Positions 41,549-49,999 of a stretch of DNA of 64,000 bases are shown one piece after another. The stretch spans positions 451,337 through 515,336 of the forward strand of contig NZ_FNVU01000006.1 of assembly GCF_900107965.1 (NCBI RefSeq), given 5' to 3'. The notes below the pieces were generated by a model, which worked only from the letters and a program-made list of their open reading frames with translations, did not search any database and was not told the DNA's origin. Every line of letters begins with the position of its first letter. Within the stretch, counting starts at the first letter, position 1. The stretch comes from Actinacidiphila yanglinensis. Lineage in GTDB: Bacteria; Actinomycetota; Actinomycetes; Streptomycetales; Streptomycetaceae. Made by a program: the position numbers and the translations under genes.

Positions 41549-42307
41549 ATGGACTCGTTGTCCTTGGTTTCGGCGATCGTCGCCGTCTGCGGTGCGGCGG
41601 CTGCCGCGCTCTTCAGCTACTGGCAGCAACGGCGCCTGCAGTCATGGGAACACCGCAACTACATGGACCGGTACGGCGCCTCCCTGGCCTGGGCCGCGTT
41701 CGACCTGCAGACCAGGCTGTACAACATCCTGCACGGCCATGCCATCGACCAGGACCCCGAGCGCGGCTCCGGGTTCCTGACGGCCTTCCTCACCCAGGGC
41801 ACCGCGGCCGAGGCCGACTTCGTCCGGCGCAGCACCGTCTTCGTGCTCGCCGAGTACCTCGGCTGGGTGGAGATCCTGCGCCGGGACATACAGTTCCTCG
41901 ACCTTGGCAGGAGCCGCGTCAACACGCAGATCATGCTGCAGATCTCACGCATCGGCGCGAGCCTGGCCGCGATCGACCCCGCGAGCGACGAACTGCGCCT
42001 GTTCCGCGCCCAGCAGCGGGCGATCGGCGAGGTGATGGTGCATCCCGACGGAGAACCGGGCCGGCGCCGGTGCCTGGGCTACGCGGAGTTCTGCGCGAAG
42101 TTGGCGAACGACCGGGTCTTCGCCGCATGGCTGGAGGTGCTGCTCGCAGACGTGGACCGGCTCGCCGCGGACGCCGCCCCCGCCGTGGACCGGCTCCAGG
42201 AGCTGCAGACCCAACTCGTGGCACTGATCGACCTGCTCGATCCGAACAGGGCACGCTTCCCCCAGTTCCGGGTCGCCTTCGACCGCACCACCCACATGGC
42301 GGGATGA
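41549..42307 (+). CDS. hypothetical protein with N-terminal membrane anchor
   Basis: A 252-residue protein. Residues 4-22 (LSLVSAIVAVCGAAAAALFS) form one membrane helix, and the remainder is a predicted all-helical cytoplasmic domain (YWQQRRLQSWEHRNYMDRYG, FVLAEYLGWVEILRRDIQFL, LDLGRSRVNTQIMLQISRIG). ATG 41549 follows GGGGTGG. The body has no catalytic motif I recognise. Its pattern of W/Y/R residues recalls helical membrane-tethered sensors or scaffold proteins of unknown role found across actinobacteria. No operon partner is visible. Confidence 0.75.
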   Translation: MDSLSLVSAIVAVCGAAAAALFSYWQQRRLQSWEHRNYMDRYGASLAWAAFDLQTRLYNILHGHAIDQDPERGSGFLTAFLTQGTAAEADFVRRSTVFVLAEYLGWVEILRRDIQFLDLGRSRVNTQIMLQISRIGASLAAIDPASDELRLFRAQQRAIGEVMVHPDGEPGRRRCLGYAEFCAKLANDRVFAAWLEVLLADVDRLAADAAPAVDRLQELQTQLVALIDLLDPNRARFPQFRVAFDRTTHMAG

Positions 42308-42399
42308 GCAGCACCACCGCGACCTCGTCCTCGTACCCCTGTCCGTCGAAGGAAGAAGGGCCCTGCCGCCGACCGGGGACGCCCGGGGACACCGCGCGG

Positions 42400-43440
42400 T
42401 CAGGACCGGCGGGCGGCCAGCCTCCCCGCCATGGCGGCGAGGTGGTCGCGGTGACGACCCGGAGGCAGGTCGTCCAGCGCGGTCAGCGCGGCGGTGAGGT
42501 GCTCGGTCGCGGTGGCCCGAGCCGCGTGCAACGCACCGCCCGTCTCCAGGAGTTCGGCCAGCGCGTGCTGCGCGTCCTCGGCCGGCCGGCGCCACAGATC
42601 CTGCAGCATCCGGCGCTGCCGGGGAGCGGCGTTGCGGAAGGCGATCAGCACCGGCAGGGTCGGGCGCCGGTTGCGCAGGTCGCTGAGCGCCGGCTTGCCC
42701 GCCGCCCCGGCGTCGTCGGCATACGGCAGCAGGTCGTCCTGCATCTGGAACGCGACCCCGAGGTGGTCGGCGAACCGGGCGAGCGCGCGGGAGTGCGGCT
42801 CGCCCGCGTCCGTCAGCACGGTGGCCACTCGGGTCGCCGCATCCAGCAGGGATCCGGTCTTGAGCCGGACCATCCGCAGGTATTCCGCGATGGCACAGTC
42901 CATACGGCCGACCAGATCGGCTTCCATCATCTGACCGCGGCTGACCTCGACCGCAGCCGTGCTGATCACCTCCAGCACCTGGAGGGCCCGGTCGGCGTCA
43001 TAGCCGCTGGAGCGCAGGGCCCGGGCCTGGCCGAGCGCGGCGCACATCATGGCGTCCCCGCCCACCAGTGCGTCGGCCCGTCCGAATCGCGCGGCCACAC
43101 TGGGGCGCCCGCGTCGCAGCGCATCCTGGTCGATGATGTCGTCGTGCACGAGCGTGGCCGCGTGCAGCATCTCCAGGGCCGCGGCAGCCGGCAACGCCGC
43201 CACCGGATCGCCGTCCAATGCCGCGACGGTCTCCAGCAGGAGCAGAGGACGCAGCAGTTTCCCGCCCGGCAGCAGCGCGTAGCGCATCAGTGCGCCCAGC
43301 CGGTCGTCCGAGGCGCAGGCGGATTCCAGGTACCCGAGCAGTGACGCCGTCAGTTCGACCGCGCACCCTCCCGCGAGGTTCTCCTCCGCCACGGGGAGCG
43401 TCAGGAGGGGCTCGGGGCCGAGCTCCACGCCACCGCGCAC
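42400..43440 (-). CDS. polyprenyl diphosphate synthase (trans-isoprenyl family), variant second Asp motif
   Basis: A protein of about 346 residues of the trans-prenyltransferase fold, condensing IPP with allylic diphosphates. GGKLLRPLLLLETVAAL precedes the first Asp-rich motif LVHDDIIDQDALRRGRPS (DDxxD intact), then GDAMMCAALGQ, GQMMEADLVGR and KTGSLLDAA. The second motif is FQMQDDLLPYADD; the usual fifth Asp is Pro, a variation seen in some actinobacterial members. The start is uncertain: GTG 43440 or GTG 43428, neither with a good ribosome site. No terpene cyclase or carotenoid gene is adjacent, so product chain length and pathway are open. Confidence 0.85.
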   Translation of the reverse strand: MRGGVELGPEPLLTLPVAEENLAGGCAVELTASLLGYLESACASDDRLGALMRYALLPGGKLLRPLLLLETVAALDGDPVAALPAAAALEMLHAATLVHDDIIDQDALRRGRPSVAARFGRADALVGGDAMMCAALGQARALRSSGYDADRALQVLEVISTAAVEVSRGQMMEADLVGRMDCAIAEYLRMVRLKTGSLLDAATRVATVLTDAGEPHSRALARFADHLGVAFQMQDDLLPYADDAGAAGKPALSDLRNRRPTLPVLIAFRNAAPRQRRMLQDLWRRPAEDAQHALAELLETGGALHAARATATEHLTAALTALDDLPPGRHRDHLAAMAGRLAARRS

Positions 43441-43753
43441 ACTCCACCAGCTCTCAAGCAGGACAACGATCAGGACCCCGCCTGCCCGTTCGCTCGACCG
43501 GAGGACCGGGCGGGGTGCGGGAGCGGCGGATACCCACACAATAGGTGGCTCACCCACCGCAGCATTCACCGGCCTGTGAGTGAACGAAGAACGACGCTGC
43601 GGCGACCCCGCGCAGCCGCCGCCCGGCCATCCGCCGAGCCGTGATGCCGCCGCCCAGCAGTCTCGCGATCTACGGTCCCGCCGCCAGGGCGCGCGGCCGG
43701 AGATCCGACGCCGCCACGCCCGCGAGGGTGGGAGGCAGGACCACGTCAACCCG
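43441..43753. other. 313-bp gap without a convincing gene
   Basis: Lies between the start of the polyprenyl synthase gene and the stop of the MFS gene, both on the minus strand, so it should contain the synthase promoter. Open frames crossing it are Arg/Pro-rich shadows of the neighbours. I see no clear hairpin or operator. Confidence 0.4.
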
Positions 43754-45172
43754 TCAGCGTCCTCGCGGACGGACCCGCACCGCCGCCCGTATCCGCGTGG
43801 CCCACGCCCCACCCTCTTCCCCCCGGGACCCACCGGCGGTGCGGCGCGGAACGGGCGGGAGGACGGAGGCGGACAGCGGGTCGGCACCGGAGTCGATGCC
43901 GGAACCGGATCCGGCAGCCGTTTCGAAAGCAGCCCCGACCTCAGCCTTGCAGTCGGTCCCGAGCGGGAGAGCGGCGTCCCGTTGCCCCGTTTCCGTTCGG
44001 GGACGGCGCAGCAGCAGGAGCCAGGCGGCGAGCCAGCCGAAGACACCGACCGCCGTGAGTTGCACCCGGAAGTCGACGAGGGCGACCATCCCGGCGCCGA
44101 CGGCCGCGGCGACCGCCGTGGGGGCGAAGACCACCGTGCCCGCGGCCGCGGCCACCCGCCCGACCAGCGCGGGGTCGGTTCGCTGCTGGACAGCGGTGAA
44201 GGCGGCGACGATCACCCAGGGCAGTCCGATCCCGATGGCCAGGGTGCCCGCGAGGCAGACCGGCAGGGACGGTACGGCCCGCAGGGCGGCACCCGCCGTG
44301 AACAGCATCAGGCCGAGGGCGGCGAAGGCGCGTTCCTGCAGGCGGCGCATGACCGCGCCGGAGACCACACCCGCGACGATCGATCCGCTCCCCTGCACCG
44401 CGTAGAGGACGGCGACGAACGCCGGCGGGCGGTGCAGTCCCGAGTCCGTCATCGCGTAGATGGCCGCGCTGCTGATCCCGGACAGGAACATGGCGACAGC
44501 ACCCGCCGCCACCAGGCGCAACAGCAGCGGATCGCTCCTCAGGCTCCGCACCCCCTCGGCGGTCTGCTCCCGCCAGTGGCCGGCGACCGGGGCGGGAGCC
44601 TGCTCCCGGACCCGCAGCGCGGCGAAGGCGACCGCCGCGAGCAGGAACGTCGCGGCATCGAGCAGGGCGACCGCGCCGCCGCCGAAGCGGAGGAAGAGCC
44701 CGGCACCGGCGAGCGGGGCGAGGAGCTTCATCGCCTCGTTGACCGTCATCCGCAGGCCGTTGAAGTCGCCCCGCAGGTCGGGCGGTACGGCGGAGGTGAC
44801 GATGCCGGCCTCGGCCGCGTCCGAGAGGACGGAGGCGGCGCCGATCACGGTGAACACCGCGAAGACCAGCCAGACGTCCCGACCCGCCCGCACCGCGAGA
44901 AGCACCGGGAGCAGGGTGGCGAGGAGCACGTTGATGCGGATGAGCAGGACGCGTCGCCGCACCCGGTCGGCGACGGTGCCGAGTACCGGGCCGACCAGGG
45001 TGGGCGCCCACACGCAGAAGGTCACCGCGGCAGCGAGGCTGTCGGAACCCGTGAGCGTCTTCACCCAGATCCCCGCGACCAGGGTCATCGCCGAGTCGCC
45101 GAACCCGGAGACCAGGACCCCGCCGAGGTACGTGGTCGCCGCGCGGTCCTTCAGGACCTTCCGTACCGTCAT
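43754..45172 (-). CDS. MFS transporter (12-helix, macrolide-efflux-like)
   Basis: A 472-residue membrane protein with about twelve helices. GTVADRVRRRVLLI is motif A, AASVLSDAAEAGIV and LRGDFNGLRMTVNEAMKLLA resemble the MefA/enterobactin-exporter (MFS_3-like) group, and GIGLPWVIVAAFTAVQQRTD with VGRVAAAAGTVVFAP is the second-half equivalent. About 70 Ser/Gly/Arg-rich residues follow the last helix. Either ATG 45172 (GGGAG very close upstream) or ATG 45190 can be the start. The perfect dyad at 45173-45198 lies over these starts, so binding by the ArsR-type protein encoded at 45260 would block expression. Confidence 0.85.
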   Translation of the reverse strand: MTVRKVLKDRAATTYLGGVLVSGFGDSAMTLVAGIWVKTLTGSDSLAAAVTFCVWAPTLVGPVLGTVADRVRRRVLLIRINVLLATLLPVLLAVRAGRDVWLVFAVFTVIGAASVLSDAAEAGIVTSAVPPDLRGDFNGLRMTVNEAMKLLAPLAGAGLFLRFGGGAVALLDAATFLLAAVAFAALRVREQAPAPVAGHWREQTAEGVRSLRSDPLLLRLVAAGAVAMFLSGISSAAIYAMTDSGLHRPPAFVAVLYAVQGSGSIVAGVVSGAVMRRLQERAFAALGLMLFTAGAALRAVPSLPVCLAGTLAIGIGLPWVIVAAFTAVQQRTDPALVGRVAAAAGTVVFAPTAVAAAVGAGMVALVDFRVQLTAVGVFGWLAAWLLLLRRPRTETGQRDAALPLGTDCKAEVGAAFETAAGSGSGIDSGADPLSASVLPPVPRRTAGGSRGEEGGAWATRIRAAVRVRPRGR

Positions 45173-45198
45173 GACTCCCAATCTAATCATTGGGAGTC
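45173..45198. promoter_or_regulatory. operator GACTCCCAAT-6-ATTGGGAGTC between MFS and ArsR-type genes
   Basis: Perfect 10-bp arms around CTAATC. It overlaps the MFS translation start and lies 61 bp before the divergent regulator gene. Its AT content is high for this genome. The divergent winged-helix regulator is the natural ligand. Confidence 0.85.
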
Positions 45199-45259
45199 GA
45201 GCAGGACAATGCCCTACGAGGCGTCAGCGCCGTCCGCGTGGGCACGGTGTAATGGGCCC

Positions 45260-45796
45260 ATGACCGCGACCGACCCCCTTCTTCGCGCGCTGGCCCACCC
45301 GCTGCGGCTGCGGATGGTCTCCCTGGTCTGGAACGTCCCGTTGTCGGCCGCCGAACTCGCCCGCGAGCTCGGCATCTCGCACGCGCTGGCCAGCCAGCAC
45401 CTGCGCAGGCTGGACGCCGCCGGACTGGTCGAACTCGCCGAGGTGCGGACCAACCGCGGTGGCAGGGAGCGGCGCTACCGCGCGGTGCACGCCTCTCCCC
45501 TGTCCGACCAGAAACACGAGGCGGCGCCGCTGCTCGCCGAGGCCCTGGCCCACAATCTGCGGGACCGCGCGGGCCGGCGGGCGCCGGACGCGGAGGGCGT
45601 CACGTCCGACCTGGAACTGTGGGTCTCCCCGGAGGCGTGGGACGGTTTCCGGCGGCGACTGGCCGCGCTGTTCGACGAGTTGCACGACGCCGCGCAGGCT
45701 CCGCACGCCGCGGGTACGGTCGGCATCGGCGCGACGGTGATGGCGTTTCCCCTGGTGGAGCCGGACCCGCGGCCCGGCGACCACTCGGACGAGTGA
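45260..45796 (+). CDS. ArsR-type winged-helix transcriptional regulator
   Basis: A 178-residue regulator. Residues 5-80 are a winged helix: LLRALAHPLRLRMVSLVWNV, then SAAELARELGISHALASQHL and VRTNRGGRERRYRAVHASPL (wing). The C-terminal half (HEAAPLLAEALAHNLRDRAG and DLELWVSPEAWDGFRRRLAA) is the extended domain of the HTH_20 subgroup that usually pairs with MFS genes, rather than a metal-binding ArsR; no Cys metal site is seen. It is divergent from the MFS gene, with a 26-bp perfect dyad operator in between. A small-molecule inducer that is also the exported substrate is the likely logic. Confidence 0.9.
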   Translation: MTATDPLLRALAHPLRLRMVSLVWNVPLSAAELARELGISHALASQHLRRLDAAGLVELAEVRTNRGGRERRYRAVHASPLSDQKHEAAPLLAEALAHNLRDRAGRRAPDAEGVTSDLELWVSPEAWDGFRRRLAALFDELHDAAQAPHAAGTVGIGATVMAFPLVEPDPRPGDHSDE

Positions 45797-45905
45797 ATCC
45801 GTGCGATCCGACATTCGATCCGGAACAACGGCCGGACACGCTGCGTTCTCACAGACACAGGCAGTAATCATCGGCATCCGTCAGCGAATCCCCTCAGGAG
45901 TGATC

Positions 45906-46370
45906 ATGCACCAGGCCCCCGCGACCAGCCCGCTGCTGGACCTGCTCAAGGACCAGCGGAACGGCGCGCTCGTCACGATCAAGAAGGACGGCAGGCCACA
46001 GCTGTCCAACGTGACGTTCCACTACGACGAGTCCACCCGCTACATCCGCATCTCCGCCACCGAGAGCCGGGCCAAGGTCCACAACCTCCGCCGCGACTCG
46101 CGGGCGAGCTTCTACGTCACGACACCCGACCTCGGGGCCTATCTGGTCGCCGAGGGTGACGCCGAGCTGAGCCCGGTGGCCGCCGATCCGCACGACGCCA
46201 CGGTCGACGAGTTGGTCGAGGTCTACCGGTCGATCGCCGGCGAGCACCCGGACTGGGAGGAGTACCGCGTGGCGATGGTGTCCGACGGGAGGCTGGTCAT
46301 ACGCCTGCGCGCCGAGCGTGCCTACGGCTGGGGCAGCACTCAGGGCAGCACCAGTGGAGCCCTGGACTAG
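45906..46370 (+). CDS. PPOX-class flavin- or F420-dependent oxidoreductase
   Basis: A 154-residue split-beta-barrel protein of the pyridoxamine 5'-phosphate-oxidase-like (PPOX) class. LLKDQRNGALVTIKKDGRPQ and LSNVTFHYDESTRYIRIS form the cofactor barrel, RAKVHNLRRDSRASFYV is the conserved helix-strand block, and YLVAEGDAELSP follows. In actinobacteria most such short proteins are F420-linked reductases; FMN cannot be excluded by eye. ATG 45906 follows TCAGGAG. The TAG stop overlaps the TAG stop of the convergent WYL gene within CTAG. Confidence 0.88.
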   Translation: MHQAPATSPLLDLLKDQRNGALVTIKKDGRPQLSNVTFHYDESTRYIRISATESRAKVHNLRRDSRASFYVTTPDLGAYLVAEGDAELSPVAADPHDATVDELVEVYRSIAGEHPDWEEYRVAMVSDGRLVIRLRAERAYGWGSTQGSTSGALD

Positions 46371-47323
46371 GCGGTGCCCGCCGCCCGGGCCAGCCGACCG
46401 GACACCGCCGCGAGAGCGGCGACCAGTTCGGGCGGCTCCTTGACCTCGAACTCCACCCCGGTCATGCCGAGGAACATCGCGAGGGAGTCCAACGACTGGA
46501 ATCCGGTGGTCAGTTCACACGTGTCGGGTCCCAGCGCGGTGAGCATTCCGAATCCGGACCAGGCCAGCCCGGCCACGACCTCCGCGGAAGCGTGCAGGAC
46601 CACCCTGGACTGGAAGCGGTAGGCGCGGGAGGTGACGCCCTGGGCGACGTAGGAGGCGGGGTCCTCCGGGAGTGCGCGCGGGGTGAAGCGGGGTCCGGTG
46701 GGCGTCTTCGGATCGATCCGGTCCACCCGGAAGGTCCGCCAGTCGTCCCGATCGGTGTCGAACGCGAGCAGGTACCAGCGGCGGCCGTGATGGACCAGCC
46801 GGTACGGCTCGACGGTGCGGCGGGTGCTGGTGCCACCGTGGTCGAGGTAGTCGAAGCGCAGCCGTTCCTGGTCCCGGCAGGCGGCGCCGATCACGGTCAG
46901 CAGCTCCTGGCCGACCGTCACCGTGGCGGGCATCGGGCGCACCGTGACCGCCTGCATCGCCTGCACCCGGTGCCGCAGCCGCGAGGGAAGGACCTGCTCC
47001 AGTTTGGTCAGCGCGCGCGCCGAGGTCTCCTCGATGCCCTCGACGCCGCCGACCGCACCGGTCCGCAGGCAGAGCGCCACTGCGACGGCCTCCTCGTCGT
47101 CGAGCAGCAGCGGCGGTAGGGCGGCCCCGGCACCCAGCCGGTAGCCGCCGGCGGTTCCGGGGGTGGCGTGGACGGGATAGCCGAGGGCGCGCAAACGCTC
47201 GACGTCCCGCCGGACCGTGCGGGCGGTGACGTCGAGTCGCTCGGCCAGTTCCGGGCCCGTCCAGTCACGGCGCGACTGGAGGAGGGAGAGCAGGCGCAGA
47301 AGTCGGGCCGACGTTTCCAGCAT
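46367..47323 (-). CDS. WYL-domain transcriptional regulator (YafY/PafC-like)
   Basis: A 318-residue regulator. The N-terminal winged helix is residues ~3-65: TSARLLRLLSLLQSRRDWTG, ELAERLDVTARTVRRDVERL, GYPVHATPGTAGGYRLGAGA. The WYL domain begins near residue 140: RLRFDYLDHGGTSTRRTVEP, then RLVHHGRRWYLLAFDTDRDD (containing the WYL core) and WRTFRVDRIDPKTPTGPRF. A WCX-type C-terminal domain follows. WYL domains sense nucleotides or ssDNA in known cases; the ligand here is unknown. It converges on the PPOX gene and may control distant genes. Confidence 0.9.
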   Translation of the reverse strand: MLETSARLLRLLSLLQSRRDWTGPELAERLDVTARTVRRDVERLRALGYPVHATPGTAGGYRLGAGAALPPLLLDDEEAVAVALCLRTGAVGGVEGIEETSARALTKLEQVLPSRLRHRVQAMQAVTVRPMPATVTVGQELLTVIGAACRDQERLRFDYLDHGGTSTRRTVEPYRLVHHGRRWYLLAFDTDRDDWRTFRVDRIDPKTPTGPRFTPRALPEDPASYVAQGVTSRAYRFQSRVVLHASAEVVAGLAWSGFGMLTALGPDTCELTTGFQSLDSLAMFLGMTGVEFEVKEPPELVAALAAVSGRLARAAGTA

Positions 47324-47526
47324 GGTGTTCAGTCTGCCAGCGCATCAGGACAGGAGTTGACCGCGAGGTGATCTCGGAGAGGGGAGGAGGAAGAGCCTGA
47401 CGGCGCCGGGCGGCGCCGGGCAGTGAGTGGGTGGTGGCCACGTACGGCTCGACGGCGGGGTCCGGGACCGCGCGACAGACGGAAGGGGCGAGGACCGGTC
47501 TCGGGTGCGCACCACCGGGCGCCCGT

Positions 47527-48798
47527 TCAGCAGTCACAACCGCAGTCGCAACCATCACACCCGCAGTCCCCGCAGTCGCAGTTCCCGCAGCACTGACAGC
47601 AGTTGCAGCAGTCCGAGCAGCCACCGCAGTCGCCGCAGTCACCGCAACTTCCGCACCAGGACTCGCGTCGCTGGCCGGTCCAGGCGTCATCGTGGTCGGT
47701 GCAGCAGAGTTGGCACGTGCAGCACAGACCGGCGTAGACGAGGCACCCGGCCAGCAGGCCGCGGCGGCGCGGTGGTTCGGGTGGCGGCGGGAAGCCGCCG
47801 GGGCCGCCCGGGCCGCCGGGCTGCCCGGGCGGGTAGGGCTGCTGGTCGGGTGCGCCGGGCGCGTAAGGGCTGCCGGTGTAGGGATTGCCCTGGTAGGGGT
47901 TGCTGTTCTGCCCGGCGGGACCGTGCGAGCAGGTGCTGGTGCCGAATGCCCGGTCGACGGAGCGTTCCAGTTCGTGGACGAGCAGGGTGTGGGCGAGGCG
48001 GGCCGAGGCGGTGTCCGCGAAGTCGACCTCCCGCAGGGCGAGGCGGATGCCGTGGCGCGCGTCGTCGCACAGCCGCCGGGCCTCGGCGAGGTCGGTGCCG
48101 GTCGCGGTGAGCGGGTTCCAGGCGCCGGTCCGGGCGTCCTCGGCCAGGTCCTCGACGGCGTCGAGCAGGTGGGCGAGCCGGCCGAACAGCCGCCCTGCCT
48201 CCTGGAGCGGGGCGGTGTTGTCCGGCCGGCCGGCGAGGACCGCGGTGTGGGCGAAGGCCGCGGCAGTGGCGGTCTCGGTCGGTTCGGTCACCGACAGCAC
48301 GCAACTGCCGGGGCCGGCCGTGGCTTCGACGTCGCCCTGCCTGCCGACGGCGTCGACCAGCACCGCGGTGTCGAAGCCGAGGTCGCCACCGGTCTGCGCG
48401 CCGGCCCGGTCCCAGCGTCGGGCGACCTTGCGGGCGGCGAGGGCGACGGGGCGGCGGCCGAACGCGCCGTCCCCGTCGTCGACATGGTCGCGCACCTTCG
48501 CGGAGGCGAGGACCAGCGAGACCGCCGCGGCCAACCGGGCGCCCTCGCCCTTCGCGACGGGCGCGGTACGCATGCCGCGCAGCGGGCAGGGACCCGCGGT
48601 GCGCCGCAGCTCGGGGGTGGGCGCCGACTGCGCTTCGACCAGCACCGAGATGATCAGACCGTCGTAATTGGTGGCGATGCGGGCGAACTGCCCGTGCCCG
48701 TCCCGCAGGGCGAGGCACAGCCCGCACAGGTGGGCCAGCCAGGAGGCCGCCATCCCCTCCGACATCCGGTGCCTGCAGGGCCGAATGATCCCGAACAT
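47527..48798 (-). CDS. DUF5685 protein with an extreme cysteine-rich C-terminal tail
   Basis: A 423-residue protein. The N-terminal DUF5685-like domain starts MFGIIRPCRH and holds SWLAHLCGLCLALRDGHGQF (CxxC) and GPCPLRGMR, spacing that suggests a metal or cluster site. A Gly/Pro/Gln-rich linker (~ residues 300-360) leads to a tail beginning LLAGCLVYAGLCCTCQLCC and ending CGDCGCDGCDCGCDC. The last 42 residues contain 19 cysteines, alternating with Gly, Asp, Asn. The tail probably binds metal ions; thiol-rich adhesion or a disulfide-linked extracellular tail is an alternative, but no signal peptide is seen. ATG 48798 has GGGAG 7 bp upstream. Function unknown. Confidence 0.8.
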   Translation of the reverse strand: MFGIIRPCRHRMSEGMAASWLAHLCGLCLALRDGHGQFARIATNYDGLIISVLVEAQSAPTPELRRTAGPCPLRGMRTAPVAKGEGARLAAAVSLVLASAKVRDHVDDGDGAFGRRPVALAARKVARRWDRAGAQTGGDLGFDTAVLVDAVGRQGDVEATAGPGSCVLSVTEPTETATAAAFAHTAVLAGRPDNTAPLQEAGRLFGRLAHLLDAVEDLAEDARTGAWNPLTATGTDLAEARRLCDDARHGIRLALREVDFADTASARLAHTLLVHELERSVDRAFGTSTCSHGPAGQNSNPYQGNPYTGSPYAPGAPDQQPYPPGQPGGPGGPGGFPPPPEPPRRRGLLAGCLVYAGLCCTCQLCCTDHDDAWTGQRRESWCGSCGDCGDCGGCSDCCNCCQCCGNCDCGDCGCDGCDCGCDC

Positions 48799-49190
48799 GC
48801 TTCCACTCCCCCGTTGGACTCTCAGGTGGCGAGACCAAGTCGGCGCGGCGGCCGCCCTGCCCTCCGGCTCGGACGGTCTTGTGACCTGCGCCACCTGCAC
48901 TTTGATCGTCGGTCAGGTTCGACAAGCCGATCGGCGGTCATGTTATCGGTGTGGCACGCCGTGACCGTAGGGCCGTACGGCCCCTGGAATCACTCGATCG
49001 TGGAGGACGTTCCCATCGCATCGTCAGCTGTCCAATGCCTGCCCTTGCTTGACGGTGCGCCACTATCGTGTGTGCCAGTACCGTCACAAGTCGCCTGCAT
49101 GGCGCCTATCCCCTTGGCGCATCACCCTCATCATGGATGACGATAGGACTAAGCGGACGGTACAGACCGCGTGCGAGAGAGGAGGCGTCC
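48799..49190. other. 392-bp divergent intergenic region (DUF5685 / sepF-like)
   Basis: Contains no credible gene. It holds the 14-bp palindrome GGGCCGTACGGCCC (48970-48983) and a less GC-rich stretch (48930-49160) with TTGACG at 49051-49056 and several TAT elements that may include the sepF-like promoter, but no pair has convincing spacing. Confidence 0.4.
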
Positions 49191-49634
49191 ATGGGTTCGG
49201 TTCGACGGGCGAGTGCCTGGCTTGGCCTCGTCGACGACAACGGCGGCGAGGGTTACTACGACGAGGAGTACGCCGACTACGGCGAGGGCCCGGAGCGCGC
49301 CGACACGTGGGTGACCGACCCGCGGGTGAGAGTTGCCACCGAGTCGGCCGAGGAGGAGGGCCGGCGGATCGCCACGGTGACGCCCGACGGGTTCCGCGAC
49401 GCGCGCGGTATCGGTGAGCTGTTCCGAGACGGCGTCCCGGTCATCATCAACCTGACCGCGATGGAGTCCTCCGACGCCAAGCGCGTGGTGGACTTCGCCG
49501 CCGGGTTGACCTTCGGCCTGCGCGGCTCCATCGAGCGGGTGGCCACCCGGGTGTTCCTGCTGACCCCGGCCGACTACTCCGTGATGAACGCCGACGCCCG
49601 CCGCACCGGAGACGGCTTCTTCAACCAGAACTGA
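49191..49634 (+). CDS. SepF-like cell division protein (paralogue outside the dcw cluster)
   Basis: A 147-residue SepF homologue. [17 protein letters not shown] is the amphipathic membrane-binding N-terminus, an acidic Tyr/Glu linker follows ([14 protein letters not shown]), and residues ~60-140 are the SepF core ([58 protein letters not shown]). SepF anchors FtsZ to the membrane. This copy does not lie beside ftsZ, and streptomycetes carry extra SepF-like proteins whose roles are less defined. The ribosome site GAGAGGAGG is strong. The next frame encodes a 42-residue membrane peptide that may be co-transcribed. Confidence 0.92.
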   Translation: MGSVRRASAWLGLVDDNGGEGYYDEEYADYGEGPERADTWVTDPRVRVATESAEEEGRRIATVTPDGFRDARGIGELFRDGVPVIINLTAMESSDAKRVVDFAAGLTFGLRGSIERVATRVFLLTPADYSVMNADARRTGDGFFNQN

Positions 49635-49752
49635 CGATGACGCGGACCGACCTGCGGGCCCTCCTCTCGAACGCGCTTCGACCTGCGGGCCGGCCGTCAT
49701 CGTCGGTCGCACCGTTCGGCCCGGCTGCGACGACACCGAACGGGGGCACGTG

Positions 49753-49881
49753 ATGAGCAACGGGAACGGGAACGGCCGGTGGGCGACCGTCGCCCAGTTC
49801 GCCGCGGCGACGGCCGCGGTGGCCGCGCTGTGGTTCCTGGCGGACTGGGGCACGCCGAGCGTCCTGAGGTGGATGCTGTGA
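49753..49881 (+). CDS. 42-residue single-pass membrane peptide downstream of the sepF-like gene
   Basis: Opens at ATG 49753 (or the adjacent GTG 49750), 118 bp after the sepF-like stop. It has a polar SNGNGNGR start, one helix (VAQFAAATAAVAALWFLADW) and a short GTPSVLRWML end. It is too short for most gene callers, but the charge pattern and clean reading frame suggest a real peptide. Given the neighbour, a membrane partner for the SepF-like protein is conceivable. No family is recognised. Confidence 0.5.
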   Translation: MSNGNGNGRWATVAQFAAATAAVAALWFLADWGTPSVLRWML

Positions 49882-49999
49882 GGGACGCGAACCCCGAACG
49901 GCCCGTCGAGCGTCCACGCCCCCTCCGCACGTCAGGCCGCGAGCCCTTATGGACACCGGGGCGCAGGTCGGAGCGCTGAGCCGGAGGACCGCCGGCGCC

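Noticed and set aside
48970..48983. GGGCCGTACGGCCC as operator for the sepF-like gene
   Set aside because: Short palindromes of G/C are frequent by chance in such DNA, and it is 200 bp from the start; no further support.
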